Source: Deltaproteobacteria bacterium
Lineage (GTDB): Bacteria > Desulfobacterota > Binatia > UBA12015
Assembly: GCA_016874795.1 (NCBI GenBank)
Contig: VGTG01000035.1
Span: 1-42,730, forward strand
Direction of reading: 5' to 3'
Length of the DNA: 42,730 nucleotides
In this document: positions 32,164 to 42,428 of the stretch, in pieces
Layout: each line of letters opens with the position of its first letter
How positions within the stretch are numbered: position 1 is the first letter of the stretch
Made by a program: the position numbers and the translations under genes
The notes under the pieces: model-generated
Told to the model about the DNA's origin: nothing
The model's input: only the letters and a program-made list of their open reading frames with translations
Database searches by the model: none

Positions 32164-33564
32164 TCACATGTGACGGATGATCGCGTCTCCGAACTCGGAG
32201 CACTTGACCAGCGTCGCGCCTTCCATGAGGCGATGGAAATCGTAAGTGACGGTCTTCGCGGCGGTCGCGCCGTCGAACCCGCGCAGGATCGCGTCGGCGG
32301 CCTCGTCCCAGCCGAGGAAGCGGAACATCATCTCGCCGGAGAGGATCACCGAGCCCGGATTCACCTTGTCGAGGTTCGCGTACTTCGGCGCCGTGCCGTG
32401 CGTCGCTTCGAAGATCGCGTGGCCCGTGTGGTAGTTCAGGTTGCCGCCCGGCGCGATCCCGATGCCGCCGACCTGCGCCGCGAGAGCGTCGGAGAGGTAG
32501 TCGCCGTTCAGGTTCGGCGTCGCGATCACGTCGAAGTCCTCGGGGCGCGTCAGCACCTGCTGCAGCGCGATGTCGGCGATCGCGTCGCGGATCAGGAGCT
32601 TCTTCTTCCAGCGCCCCTCGCCGTGCGAGGGCCAGAGCGCGAGCGCCTGGTCGACCTCGGCGACGATCTTCGAGCGCTGGTCCGGCGTCATCATCTCGAA
32701 GCCGGGCTCGATCGCGCGGGCGTTCTCCTCCGACGTGATCGCGGGCTTCTGCTCGCGGTTGCCGAGGATCCAGGTCTCGCGCTCGGTGACGGTCCGATCG
32801 CGGAACTGCTCGCGCGCGACGGCGTAGCCCCAATCGCGGAATGCGCCCTCGGTGAACTTCTGGATGTTGCCCTTGTGCACGAGCGTGACGCTCTTCCGTC
32901 CCTGCCGGAGCGCGTAGTCGATCGCGGCGGCAACGAGGCGCGTCGTTCCCTCGCGCGACATGGGCTTGATGCCGATGCCGCTCGTCTCCGGGAACCGGAT
33001 CTTCTTGACGCCCATCTGGTCCTGGAGGAACGCGATCACCTTCGCCGCTTCGGACGTCTCCGCGGCCCACTCGATGCCGGCGTAGATGTCCTCCGTGTTC
33101 TCGCGGAAGATCACCATGTCGACCTTCTCGGGACGCTTGACGGGGCTCGGAACGCCGTCGAAGTAGCGCACCGGGCGCTGGCAGACGTAGAGGTCGAGGA
33201 TCTGCCGCAGCGCCACGTTGAGCGAGCGGATGCCGCCGCCGACCGGTGTCGTCAGCGGACCCTTGATGCCGACGCGGTACTTCCGGAAGGTGTCGATCGT
33301 CTCGTCGGGAAGCCAGTTCTTGAAGCGGTTGAAGGACTTCTCGCCCGCGTAGACCTCGACCCAGGCGATCTTCTTCTTGCCGCCGTATGCCTTCTCGACG
33401 GCCGCGTCGAAGACGCGCTGCGAAGCGCGCCAGATGTCGGGACCGGTTCCGTCGCCCTCGATGAAGGGAAGGATCGGCCGATCGGGGACGACCAGCGTCC
33501 CATCCGCCTTCGCCGTGATCGCCTCGCCGTCCCGCGGAATCGTCACCGTGCTCTCGCTCGCCAT
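32164..33564 (-). CDS. icd: NADP-dependent isocitrate dehydrogenase
   Basis: Icd oxidatively decarboxylates isocitrate to 2-oxoglutarate. From the ATG at 33564 the protein has 466 residues, about 50 more than E. coli Icd (416). The substrate loop [11 protein letters not shown] contains the Ser114 equivalent of the regulatory phosphorylation site, and [19 protein letters not shown] has the Lys-Tyr pair of NADP-specific enzymes. The extra length is an insertion around 258-318 ([17 protein letters not shown] to [10 protein letters not shown]), which I recall from cyanobacterial-type Icd. No Shine-Dalgarno is seen and a -10-like element lies eight bases before the ATG. The 101-codon extension of the open frame upstream overlaps the divergent gene and is not used. 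Confidence 0.95.
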   Translation of the reverse strand: MASESTVTIPRDGEAITAKADGTLVVPDRPILPFIEGDGTGPDIWRASQRVFDAAVEKAYGGKKKIAWVEVYAGEKSFNRFKNWLPDETIDTFRKYRVGIKGPLTTPVGGGIRSLNVALRQILDLYVCQRPVRYFDGVPSPVKRPEKVDMVIFRENTEDIYAGIEWAAETSEAAKVIAFLQDQMGVKKIRFPETSGIGIKPMSREGTTRLVAAAIDYALRQGRKSVTLVHKGNIQKFTEGAFRDWGYAVAREQFRDRTVTERETWILGNREQKPAITSEENARAIEPGFEMMTPDQRSKIVAEVDQALALWPSHGEGRWKKKLLIRDAIADIALQQVLTRPEDFDVIATPNLNGDYLSDALAAQVGGIGIAPGGNLNYHTGHAIFEATHGTAPKYANLDKVNPGSVILSGEMMFRFLGWDEAADAILRGFDGATAAKTVTYDFHRLMEGATLVKCSEFGDAIIRHM

Positions 33565-33572
33565 GAGCCCGG

Positions 33573-33601
33573 TGGTAGCGAGCGAAATCCGCGTTCGCCA
33601 A
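33573..33601 (-). promoter_or_regulatory. Putative icd promoter, close to the ATG (leaderless)
   Basis: Minus-strand TTGGCG (33601-33596), 17-base spacer, CTACCA (33578-33573). The ATG begins eight bases later, placing the expected transcription start at or within two bases of the start codon. No Shine-Dalgarno is present between them. Confidence 0.45.
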
Positions 33602-33613
33602 GACGGGGCCCGT

Positions 33614-33642
33614 TTGACCGCTTCCCTGGGTGGACCTACACT
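33614..33642 (+). promoter_or_regulatory. Promoter of the divergent secreted-protein gene, close to the ATG (leaderless)
   Basis: Plus-strand TTGACC (33614-33619), 17-base spacer, TACACT (33637-33642); five and four of six consensus matches. The ATG at 33649 is exactly where transcription should begin, and no Shine-Dalgarno exists, so a leaderless mRNA is likely. The sequence sits back-to-back with the icd promoter in an 84-base shared intergenic region. Confidence 0.6.
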
Positions 33643-33648
33643 CGCGCC

Positions 33649-34188
33649 ATGAAGTCGCGCCTCGGAGTCGTCGCGGCCCTGTCGCTCGCGACCATCGCCC
33701 TGCGCTGCGGCGGCGGCGACATCTGCCTCAACTGCGACGCGGTCCCGAGCCCGACCGTCGGCCCGATCAACACGGTGACGGTGGTGGGCACGGTGAGCAA
33801 CGCCGGCGTGGTTCTGCCGAGCGACATCATCGTCATTGCGTGCGTCGGCCTTCCCGCCCAGCAGACCGATTTCAACGACTGCCCTTCGAGCTCGGTGGGT
33901 CAAGTCGGCAGCAACAACACCTTCTCGATCGCAAACGTGACGCCCGGCGCGCTCCGCGTCGGCTTCTGGGCACCCCGGAATGTGCCTGCCACGAGAATCG
34001 AGCCTGGCGATCCTTTCGCGGAGCTGATCGGCTCACCCATCGAATTGCTGGCGAACGTCGCACAGAACCAGACGGTCACGATCTCCTCTGCGATGGTCAA
34101 CTTCAACAACATGACCGCCCAGGCCACCATCGCCGTCGCCAGGACCCCGACGCCCACGCCAGCGCCCACCAGCACGGCAAGCTTGTAA
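33649..34188 (+). CDS. Secreted/lipoprotein-like hypothetical protein
   Basis: One of the few plus-strand genes: 179 residues from ATG to TAA. The N-terminus ([18 protein letters not shown]) is a signal peptide; a Cys at about 20 is preceded by Arg (ALRC), so it is a poor lipobox, and a Gly-Gly-Gly run plus a second Cys pair (DICLNC) follow. The middle looks like a beta-rich domain with a possible disulfide (VIACVGL ... DFNDCPSS). The C-terminus is a Thr/Pro-rich tail ([16 protein letters not shown]), as in surface-exposed linkers. I do not recognise the family. It is divergent from icd with a strong-looking promoter and convergent with the next gene, 5 bases away. Confidence 0.75.
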   Translation: MKSRLGVVAALSLATIALRCGGGDICLNCDAVPSPTVGPINTVTVVGTVSNAGVVLPSDIIVIACVGLPAQQTDFNDCPSSSVGQVGSNNTFSIANVTPGALRVGFWAPRNVPATRIEPGDPFAELIGSPIELLANVAQNQTVTISSAMVNFNNMTAQATIAVARTPTPTPAPTSTASL

Positions 34189-34193
34189 GCCGC

Positions 34194-34751
34194 TCAAGGT
34201 TTCCCGTCGGGGCCGCGGCGCATCAGCGTGCGGCGCGCCTGCTGCTGCAGGACCGAGGAGACGTTCTTGCTGCGCGCGATGAGCCGCATGTCGCGCTCCT
34301 GCACGCCCGTCAGGAGGTTCAGCGCGATCTGCAGCGGCGTCTTCGGGTTCTGGACGAGAGCGAGCCGCACGGCGTAATGCCGCACCCACTCGCGCTGGTC
34401 CGCGATCATCCGGAGCAGGTCGCCGTGCAGGCTCCGGTTCTTCGCCATCATCAACGCTTCCTCGAGCGTGACGCGCGGGTTCCGGAGGACGCACGTCTGC
34501 ACCAGGCGGACCGCGTCCCGCGCGAGGATCTGGCGCGCCTCCTTGTTGCCGGTGAGCGCGAGCTTCACGCGCGCCGGAACCGACATCCCCCGGATACGGA
34601 CGAAGAGCGAATCGCGGTGCTCGGGGGAAATCGGCTCGGCGACGAGCTCGGAGGGAAGCGCGATCGAGTCGCGCCCTTCGAGCACGGCGACGATCTCCGG
34701 ATCCTGATCCTCGCTCCGACCGGAGCCCGAATCACGCCCGGGCGGGCTCAC
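34194..34751 (-). CDS. Conserved hypothetical protein, helical-repeat type
   Basis: The 185-residue product begins with a disordered acidic/Ser-rich stretch, then a helical region with repeat-like blocks (SVPARVKLALTGNKEARQIL, RLVQTCVLRNPRVTLEEALMM, REWVRHYAVRLALVQNPKTP), each with an Asn-Pro or Gly-Asn turn. I recall similar short proteins of unknown function in delta-type proteobacteria, where the NPKTPLxxALN and ARRxL segments are conserved. The pattern is consistent with HEAT-like helices for protein binding. Its GTG overlaps the EF-G paralogue stop as GTGA, so the two are probably made together. No catalytic motif is visible. Confidence 0.65.
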   Translation of the reverse strand: MSPPGRDSGSGRSEDQDPEIVAVLEGRDSIALPSELVAEPISPEHRDSLFVRIRGMSVPARVKLALTGNKEARQILARDAVRLVQTCVLRNPRVTLEEALMMAKNRSLHGDLLRMIADQREWVRHYAVRLALVQNPKTPLQIALNLLTGVQERDMRLIARSKNVSSVLQQQARRTLMRRGPDGKP

Positions 34752-36832
34752 GTCGCTTCAGCGCCCTTCTTCGCTTCGCGCACGACCTTCTCGGCGAGGT
34801 GCGCCGGAAGCTCCTCGTAGTGCGAGAACTCGACGTGGAACGAGCCGCGTCCCGCCGTCATCGAGTTCAGGTCGGGCGCGTACGTCAGGATCTCCGACAT
34901 CGGGATGAGCGCTTTGATCACCTGGCTGTGCCCGCGCGGCTCGACGCCCTGCACCTTTCCGCGCCGCGAGTTCACGTCGCCGATGACGTCACCCATCGCC
35001 TCGTCGGGCACCGCGACGTCGAGCGACATGATCGGCTCGAGCAGCACCGGCCGCGCCTTCTCGAAGGCCGCCTTGAAGCCCGTCGAGGCGGCGATCTTGA
35101 AGGCCATCTCGGACGAGTCGACGTCGTGATGCTTCCCGTCGTAGAGGATCACGCGCACATCGACGACCGGGTAGCCGGCGATCGCGCCGGAGCGCAGCGT
35201 CTCGACGACGCCCTTCTCCACCGCGGGAATGAAGTTCCGCGGAATCGCACCGCCGACGATGCGGTCGACGAACTCGAAGCCGCCGCCGCGCGGCAGCGGC
35301 TCGATCTCGAGGTGCGCCAGCGCGAACTGCCCGTGTCCGCCCGTCTGCTTCTTGAGCTTCCCTTCCGCCTGCGCCTTCGCGCGGATCGTCTCGCGGTACG
35401 GCACCTTCGGTGCAGAGAGCGTCACCTCGACACCGAACTTCCGCTTGAGCCGCTCGATCGCCATCTCGATGTGGAGCTGGCCGACGCCGCCGAGGATGAT
35501 CTCCTTCGACTGCGCGTCGCGGTCGAGGTGGATCGCGGGATCCTCCTCCTGCAGGCGCTGCAGACCGGTCATGATCTTGTCTTCGTCGCCCTTGGTCTTC
35601 GCCTCGAGTGCGAACGACATCGCAGCCTCGAAGCTCCGGAGCTGCGGGTAGTACGTCTGCGTCTTCTCGTCGCAGAGCGTGTCGCCGGTCGACGCGTCTT
35701 TCAGCTTCGCTACGGCGACGATGTCGCCCGCGACGGCCTTCGGCACCTGCGTGTGCTTCCGCCCCTCGAGCTTGAAGAGGTGCCCGAGCTTCTCCTTGCT
35801 TCGCTTCGTCGCGTTGTAGACAGAGCTGTCGGCCGGAACCTCGCCGGAGAAGACGCGCAGCACGGAGAGCTTCCCCGCGAACGGATCGATCACCGTCCGG
35901 ACGATCTGCGCGGAGAACGGCTCGGACGACTTCGGCGCGCGCTTCACCTCGTCGCCGCTCTTCGGATCGTCTCCGACCGCGGGCGCGATCTCGGAGGCCG
36001 ACGGGCACGCCTCGACGAGGAAGTCGAGCAGCGGTCCGGCGCCGTACGCCTTCTCGCCCGCGCCGCAGAGCACCGGGAGAAGCGCGCCCGAAGCGATGCC
36101 GGTCTTCAAGCCCGCACGGAGCTCGTCTTCGCCGAGCTCGCCCGCGTCGAGGTACTTCTCGAGGAGCGCGTCGTCGCTCTCCGCGACCGACTCCATCAAC
36201 CTCTCGCGCGCAGCCTGCGCCTCGTCCGCGAGGTCGGCGGGGATCTCCGCCTCCTTCATCTGCCCCTTCTCGCCCTGGACGAGCCAGGCCTTCCGGTGAA
36301 GGGCGTCGATGACGCCCCGGAAGCTCTCGCCCGCGCCGATCGGCACCTGGATCGCGACCGTCTTCTGCTCGAGCGCCTCGGCGAGCGCCTTCAGGCCGAG
36401 CTCGAAGTCGGCACGCTCGCGGTCCATGCCGGTGACGAACGCGATGCGGGGAACGCCGTCTTCCTGCGCCCAGCGGAGAACCTTCTCGTCCTCGCCGCGC
36501 GTCTCGCCCGCGGACGAGACCACGAGGACCGCCGTCGTCGCGGCGCGAAGCGCGTTGCTCGCGTCGTGCACGAAGGCGTTCGCTCCCGGAGTGTCGACGA
36601 CGTTGACCGCCGTATCGCGCCACCCGAGGTGGTGGAAGCCCGTGAACATCGACGACCCGCGCGCCTCCTCCTCGGGCTCGGTGTCGAAGTTCGAGGTGCC
36701 CTCGCTGGTCTTCCCGGCGGCGTTCGTCTGCCCGGCGGCGAGAAGCAGCGCTTCGGCGAGCGTCGTCTTCCCCACGCCACCGTGTCCGATCAGGACGACG
36801 TTGCGAATCCGCGCGGGGTCAAGAGCGTCCAT
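34748..36832 (-). CDS. Elongation factor G paralogue (EF-G2-like translational GTPase)
   Basis: The 694-residue protein has the five-domain EF-G architecture: G domain, domain II, then III-V with [40 protein letters not shown] and the C-terminal [30 protein letters not shown] domain V signature. The G domain is divergent: G1 is [10 protein letters not shown] (16-25), G3 reads DTPGANAF (80-87) lacking the catalytic His of DTPGH, and G4 reads TGMD (134-137) instead of NKxD. This fits the EF-G-like paralogue family rather than canonical FusA. The ATG at 36832 is preferred over GTG 36838 because GGAGG lies nine bases before it. It overlaps coaX by 14 bases. Confidence 0.85.
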   Translation of the reverse strand: MDALDPARIRNVVLIGHGGVGKTTLAEALLLAAGQTNAAGKTSEGTSNFDTEPEEEARGSSMFTGFHHLGWRDTAVNVVDTPGANAFVHDASNALRAATTAVLVVSSAGETRGEDEKVLRWAQEDGVPRIAFVTGMDRERADFELGLKALAEALEQKTVAIQVPIGAGESFRGVIDALHRKAWLVQGEKGQMKEAEIPADLADEAQAARERLMESVAESDDALLEKYLDAGELGEDELRAGLKTGIASGALLPVLCGAGEKAYGAGPLLDFLVEACPSASEIAPAVGDDPKSGDEVKRAPKSSEPFSAQIVRTVIDPFAGKLSVLRVFSGEVPADSSVYNATKRSKEKLGHLFKLEGRKHTQVPKAVAGDIVAVAKLKDASTGDTLCDEKTQTYYPQLRSFEAAMSFALEAKTKGDEDKIMTGLQRLQEEDPAIHLDRDAQSKEIILGGVGQLHIEMAIERLKRKFGVEVTLSAPKVPYRETIRAKAQAEGKLKKQTGGHGQFALAHLEIEPLPRGGGFEFVDRIVGGAIPRNFIPAVEKGVVETLRSGAIAGYPVVDVRVILYDGKHHDVDSSEMAFKIAASTGFKAAFEKARPVLLEPIMSLDVAVPDEAMGDVIGDVNSRRGKVQGVEPRGHSQVIKALIPMSEILTYAPDLNSMTAGRGSFHVEFSHYEELPAHLAEKVVREAKKGAEAT

Positions 36833-37607
36833 GTCCACTTCCCTCCCGATTCCGCTCGAAGAGAAGGCGCAGACCCTCGAGCGTGAGAAACTCGTTCACC
36901 TCGTCGATCGTCCTCGATTCCGCGGCGATCAGCGCCGCGAATCCTCCGGTCGCGGTCACGTGCGCCTCCGCTCCCAACTCTTCCTGGATTCTCTCGACGA
37001 CGCCATCGACCATGGCGACGTAGCCGAAGAAGACCCCGGCCTGGATCGCGTGCACGGTGTTGCGGCCGACGACCTTCGCCGGCTTCACGAGCTCGACCGC
37101 GTGCAGCTTCGCAGTGCGCTGGAACAGCGCGTCGAGGGAGATGCCGACGCCCGGCGCGATGACGCCGCCGAGGTACTCGCCGCGGGTGCTGACGACGTCG
37201 AAGGTGGTCGCGGTGCCGAAGTCGACGACGATGCCGGTGTCGCGATGGCGCTCGTAAGCCGCCACGGCATTGACGATGCGATCGGCTCCGACCTCGCGGG
37301 GATTGTCGTAGAGGATCGGCATCCCGGTCCGGATGCCCGGCCCGACCACCACGGCGTCGCGGCCGAAGGTCTCGCGGCACATCGCGTCGATGACCGACTG
37401 GAGCGGCGGCACGACGTTGGAGACGATGATCCCGTCGATCTGGCTCGGCTCCACGCCCGCCATGCGGGTCAGGTTCCACAGTAGGACGCTGTACTCGTCC
37501 GCGGTACGCGAGCGCTCCGTGAGGATCCGCCAGTGACGGCGGAGCGTCTCGCCTTCGAAGAGCCCGAGTACGGTGTTGGTGTTCCCGACGTCGATCGCGA
37601 GCAGCAT
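36819..37607 (-). CDS. coaX: Type III pantothenate kinase
   Basis: CoaX phosphorylates pantothenate in CoA synthesis and typically needs a monovalent cation. The 262-residue product has the type III signatures: the N-terminal phosphate loop [48 protein letters not shown] (the second phosphate loop), [16 protein letters not shown] and a C-terminal TGGFAALIA. Length is normal. Placement directly after birA is a recurrent bacterial arrangement (birA-coaX). No Shine-Dalgarno is evident at the ATG. The window also encodes a type II enzyme at 31282. Confidence 0.95.
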   Translation of the reverse strand: MLLAIDVGNTNTVLGLFEGETLRRHWRILTERSRTADEYSVLLWNLTRMAGVEPSQIDGIIVSNVVPPLQSVIDAMCRETFGRDAVVVGPGIRTGMPILYDNPREVGADRIVNAVAAYERHRDTGIVVDFGTATTFDVVSTRGEYLGGVIAPGVGISLDALFQRTAKLHAVELVKPAKVVGRNTVHAIQAGVFFGYVAMVDGVVERIQEELGAEAHVTATGGFAALIAAESRTIDEVNEFLTLEGLRLLFERNREGSGHGRS

Positions 37608-37654
37608 TCGAACGCGCGGAGACTAGGCCACCCGGAGCGGCTCACGCAAGGGCA

Positions 37655-38634
37655 TCAGCCTCGCGTGCTCCGATAGGCGCGTTGCAGGCTGACCTCGCCC
37701 GCCGCGACGCGAGCGACGCCCTGCGGCGTTTCGACGAGGAGAGCGCCGTCGGCGTCGACGCCGCGGACGACCCCGCTCGCGATCGGACCGCCTTCGATCC
37801 GGACACGCCGCCCGACGAGGCCGTGTCGGCTCTCGTACCGAGGGCGCACGGCGGCGAACCCGCCCCGGAGGAACGCGTCGTACACCTCCTCGAGGTGGCG
37901 CAGCAGATTCCCGGTGAAGGCCACACGATCCACGCGGCGCCCGGAAGCGACGCGGAGGCTCGACGCCTTGCGGCGGAGCTCGGGCGGGAAGTCCTGGATA
38001 CGCGCGTTCAGGTTCACGCCGATGCCGAGCACGAGGAAGCGGACGCGCTCCGCCTCCGCTTCGAGCTCGGTGAGGATGCCGCACACCTTTCGCCCCGTGA
38101 GCAGCACGTCGTTCGGCCACTTGATCTCGGCGCGGAGCTCGCACGTCTCCTCGATCGTATCGAGGACCGCGATCGCGGCGACGAGCGATACGGCCGTGAC
38201 CTCGCTCGGCGCGAGCGAGGGCCGAAGCACCATCGACAGGTACAGGTTCACGCCTACGGGCGAGGACCAGGTCCGCCCGAGCCGCCCGCGCCCCGCCGTC
38301 TGGCTCTCCGCGACGACCGTCGTTCCCTCCGCGGCTCCGGCGCGCGCGAGGTCGGCGGCGAGTCGGCTCGTCGAGTCGACCTCCGCGCGGTGGACGATCT
38401 CGCCCGCGAAGCGCGTCGTGCCGCGGGCGCGCGCGATCGCTTCCGGCAGGAGGAGATCGGGACCGCGCAGCAGGCGGTAGCCGCGGCCCGCGACCGCCTC
38501 GATCGCGTAGCCTCGCTCGCGGAGACGCTCGATCCGCTTCCACACCGCGGCGCGCGAGACTCCGAGCCGCTCCGCGACCTCGGCTCCCGATCTCCAGTCG
38601 CCGCTTTCGAGCGCGGCGAGCAGGACGTCGTCGC

Positions 38635-38638
<4 letters not shown>
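37655..38638 (-). CDS. birA: Biotin operon repressor / biotin-protein ligase BirA
   Basis: BirA activates biotin as biotinyl-AMP and attaches it to carboxylase carrier proteins. From the GTG at 38638, overlapping the nadC stop as GTGA, it has 327 residues. An N-terminal winged helix (SGAEVAERLGVSRAAVWKRIERLRERGY) shows the bifunctional, DNA-binding form; the ligase domain has the biotinyl-AMP loop TAGRGRLGRTWSSP, IKWPNDVLLTGRKVCGILTE and LGIGVNLN, with a C-terminal SH3-like domain. The window has no bio gene or bio operator to act on; its regulatory targets must lie elsewhere. Confidence 0.95.
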
Positions 38639-39533
<895 letters not shown>

Positions 39534-39537
<4 letters not shown>

Positions 39538-42191
39538 CGGTCGACCTCGACCAGGCGCTCGAGGCTCCGCGCGAGGAGCGCGCGGCGCGATTCGAGCTCC
39601 TCCGCGCGGCCGCGCTCCTTCGAGACGATGTCCTCGGGCGCGCGCGCGACGAAGTCGTCATTCGAGAGCTTCCGCTGCACGCCGACGAGATCCTTGTCCA
39701 CGCGCTCGATCTCCTTTTGCACGCGCTCGCGCTCCGCAGCGACGTCGACCAGCCCTGCGAGCGGGACGTGGATCTCGATTCCGCCCGCGACCGCGACCGC
39801 GGCGCCACGCGGCGGCGAAGCTCCCGCGAAGCGCGCGATAGAACCGACGCGCGCGAGCGCGCGGAGCGCCGGCTCGAACGACGAGACGGTTGCCCATGCG
39901 CCGGGCTCGACCTCCCCCGCGTGCACCGCGATCTCCTGGCCCGGCTTGACCCCGAGCTCCGAGCGGAGGTTCCGCACGGCGCGCACGACCTCGATCAAGC
40001 GCTCGATGTCCGATTCGGCCGCCGGATCGCGCCCGTACTCTTCCGCTCGGGGATAGCCGGCGTGGACGATGCTCGACGGGGTCTCTCCGACGCGCGGCAG
40101 CGCGCGCCACAGCTCCTCGGTGAGGAACGGCGTCAGCGGATGCAGGAGGCGGAGGGCGCCGTCGAGAACGTCGACGAGCGTCTGCTGCGCGGCGGAACGT
40201 GCGTCCGCGTCGCCCCCCGTGAGCGAGAGCTTCGCGAGCTCGACGTACCAGTCGCAGAGCTCGTTCCAGAGGAATCGGTAGAGGACGTTCGCGACGTCGT
40301 TGAACCGGTACGCGTCGAGCGCTGCGCGTGCCTCCTCGATCGTGCGCGAGAGGCGCGTGCGGATCCAGCGCTCCGCGGGTCCGCCCGGCAGGCGCGGCGC
40401 GTCGGGCCGATATCCTTCGAGGTTCATCCGCAGGAAGCGCGTCGCGTTCCAGATCTTGTTCGCGAAGCTTCGGTTGCCGTCGATGCGCTCGAGCGAGAGA
40501 CGAATGTCGCGACCCATCGCCGACTGCGCGATCAGCGTGAAGCGGAGCGCGTCGGTGCCGTACGTCGCGAGGAGCTCGAGGGGGTCCTTCACGTTCCCCT
40601 TGCTCTTGCTCATCTTGCTGCCGTACTCGTCGCGCACGAGCCCGTGGACGTAGACGTCGCGGAACGGCACCTCGCCCGTGAAGCGCAGACCGAACATCAT
40701 CATGCGCGCGACCCAGAAGAAGATGATGTCGAAGCCGGTGACGAGGACCGACGTCGGGTAGTAGCGGCGGAGCTCCGGCGCGTCGTCCGGCCAGCCGAGC
40801 GTCGAGAACGGCCAGAGCCCGCTCGAGAACCAGGTGTCGAGGACGTCCTCGTCCTGCCGGAGCGGACCGTGGCACCTCGGGCACGCGGGCGGGTCCTCGC
40901 GCGAGACGATCACCTTCTCGGGGCCGCAAGCGTCGCAGTACCAGGCGGGAATCCGATGCCCCCACCAGAGCTGCCGCGACACGCACCAGTCGCGGATGTT
41001 CTCGAGCCAGGAGAAGTACGTCCGCTCCCAGTGCTCCGGGTGGAAGCGCGTGCGGCCGTCGCGCACCGCCTCGATCGCGGGGTCGGCGAGCGGCTTCGCG
41101 CGCACGAACCACTGCGTCGAGAGGAGCGGCTCGACGACCTGGCTGCAGCGGTAGCAGGTCCCGACGGCGAGAGCGTGCGGCTCGATCTTCTCGAGCGTGC
41201 CGCTCGCCTCGAGGTCCGCGACGATCCGCTCGCGTGCTGAAGCGCGGTCGAGACCGGCGTACGGTCCCGCCTCCTCCGTCATGCGGCCTTGCTCGTCGAT
41301 CACGGAGATCGCTGGCAAGCCGTGGCGTTCGCCGATCTCGAAGTCGTTGAAGTCGTGGCCCGGCGTGATCTTGACGGCGCCGGAGCCGAACTCGCGGTCG
41401 ACGTGCTCGTCGGCGATGAGCGGAATCTCGCGCCCGAGGACCGGGAGCCGCACCGTCTTCCCGACGAGCCCGGCGTAGCGCGGATCCTCGGGATGCACCG
41501 CGACGGCCGTGTCGCCGAGGAGCGTCTCGGGACGCGTCGTCGCCACGACGACGTGACCGTCACCCGACGCGAGCGGGTAGCGAAGGTGCCAGAGGTGCCC
41601 TTCGACGTCCTCGTGCTCGACCTCGATGTCGGAGAGCGCGGTGCCGCAGCGACAGCACCAGTTGATCAGGCGCCGGCCGCGGTAGATCAGGCCGTCTTCG
41701 TAGAGGCGCACGAAGACCTCGCGCACCGCGCGCGAAAGGCCCTCGTCCATCGTGAACCGCTCGCGCGTCCAGTCGCAGGACGCGCCGAGACGCTGGAGCT
41801 GCGCGACGATGTACGGCGCGATCTCGCCCTTCCAGGCGAACGTGCGCTCGAGGAAGCGCTCGCGCCCGACGGCGTGACGGTCGGTCCCCTCCGAGGCGAG
41901 CATCCGCTCGACGACGTTCTGCGTCGCGATCGAAGCGTGATCCGTGCCCGGCAGCCAGAGCGTGTTCGCGCCGTCCATCTTCTTGTAGCGGATCAGCACG
42001 TCCTGCAGCGTGTTGTTGAGCGCGTGGCCGAGATGGAGCTGGCCGGTGATGTTCGGCGGCGGGATGACGATCGTGAAGCTCTCGCCGGGCGCGCTCGGGT
42101 CCGCGACGAAGAGACCGAGGCGGATCCATTCCTTCGCCCAGCGTTCCTCGACCTCGCGTGGCTCGTAGGCTTTGGCGAGCTCGGTCGACAT
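39534..42191 (-). CDS. valS: Valyl-tRNA synthetase
   Basis: ValS charges tRNA-Val and edits misacylated threonine. The 885-residue product has the class I HIGH motif (PPPNITGQLHLGHAL, HLGH at 53-56), the editing domain, KMSKSKGN at roughly residue 535, the anticodon-binding domain and a C-terminal coiled coil (AAERERVQKEIERVDKDL ... LESRRALLARSLERL). The ATG at 42191 is chosen over a TTG at 42209, because the latter lies within a putative -10 element and gives an atypical N-terminus. It heads a six-gene block (valS-nadC-birA-coaX-EF-G-unknown). Confidence 0.97.
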
Positions 42192-42200
42192 CGGGGCTAG

Positions 42201-42229
42201 CGGTAGCAACCTGCCCCAGAGGCCGCCAA
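42201..42229 (-). promoter_or_regulatory. Putative valS promoter, close to the ATG (leaderless)
   Basis: Minus-strand TTGGCG (42229-42224), 17-base spacer, CTACCG (42206-42201), then nine bases to the ATG with no Shine-Dalgarno. The hexamers and spacer are the same as in the icd promoter except for the last -10 base. Confidence 0.45.
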
Positions 42230-42300
42230 CGAAGGGACGGTTCGTGCAGCGCCGAACGTTGCCACGGACGTGCTCGGGCCGCGACGACGGAGGGCGCGGT

Positions 42301-42329
42301 TTGAACGCCGCCGACGGGACTGGTAGTCG
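42301..42329 (+). promoter_or_regulatory. Putative promoter of the tRNA-Leu gene
   Basis: TTGAAC (42301-42306), 17-base spacer, TAGTCG (42324-42329) preceded by TGG, which may serve as an extended -10. Transcription would begin a few bases before the mature tRNA 5' end at 42339. The hexamers are weak, and position is the main support. Confidence 0.4.
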
Positions 42330-42338
42330 CCGAACTGC

Positions 42339-42422
42339 GCGAGAGTGGCGGAACTGGCAGACGCGCAGGTTTCAGGAGCCTGTGGGGTAACACCCGTGTG
42401 GGTTCAAGTCCCACCTCTCGCA
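42339..42422 (+). tRNA. tRNA-Leu (anticodon CAG)
   Basis: An 84-base class II tRNA: acceptor stem GCGAGAG/CTCTCGC, D arm with GG, anticodon stem CAGGT/GCCTG around loop TTCAGGA with anticodon CAG at 42373-42375 reading CUG codons, a long variable arm (TGGGGTAACACCC) and a T arm GTGGG-TTCAAGT-CCCAC. The discriminator base is A and CCA is not encoded, so it must be added after transcription. It is divergent from valS and just upstream of a partial lipoprotein gene. Confidence 0.96.
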
Positions 42423-42428
42423 GTCGCG

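Noticed and set aside
32170-33648. Long N-terminal extension of the plus-strand secreted protein frame across icd
   Set aside because: The upstream part is the complement of icd. A signal peptide, a promoter and normal length all begin at 33649.
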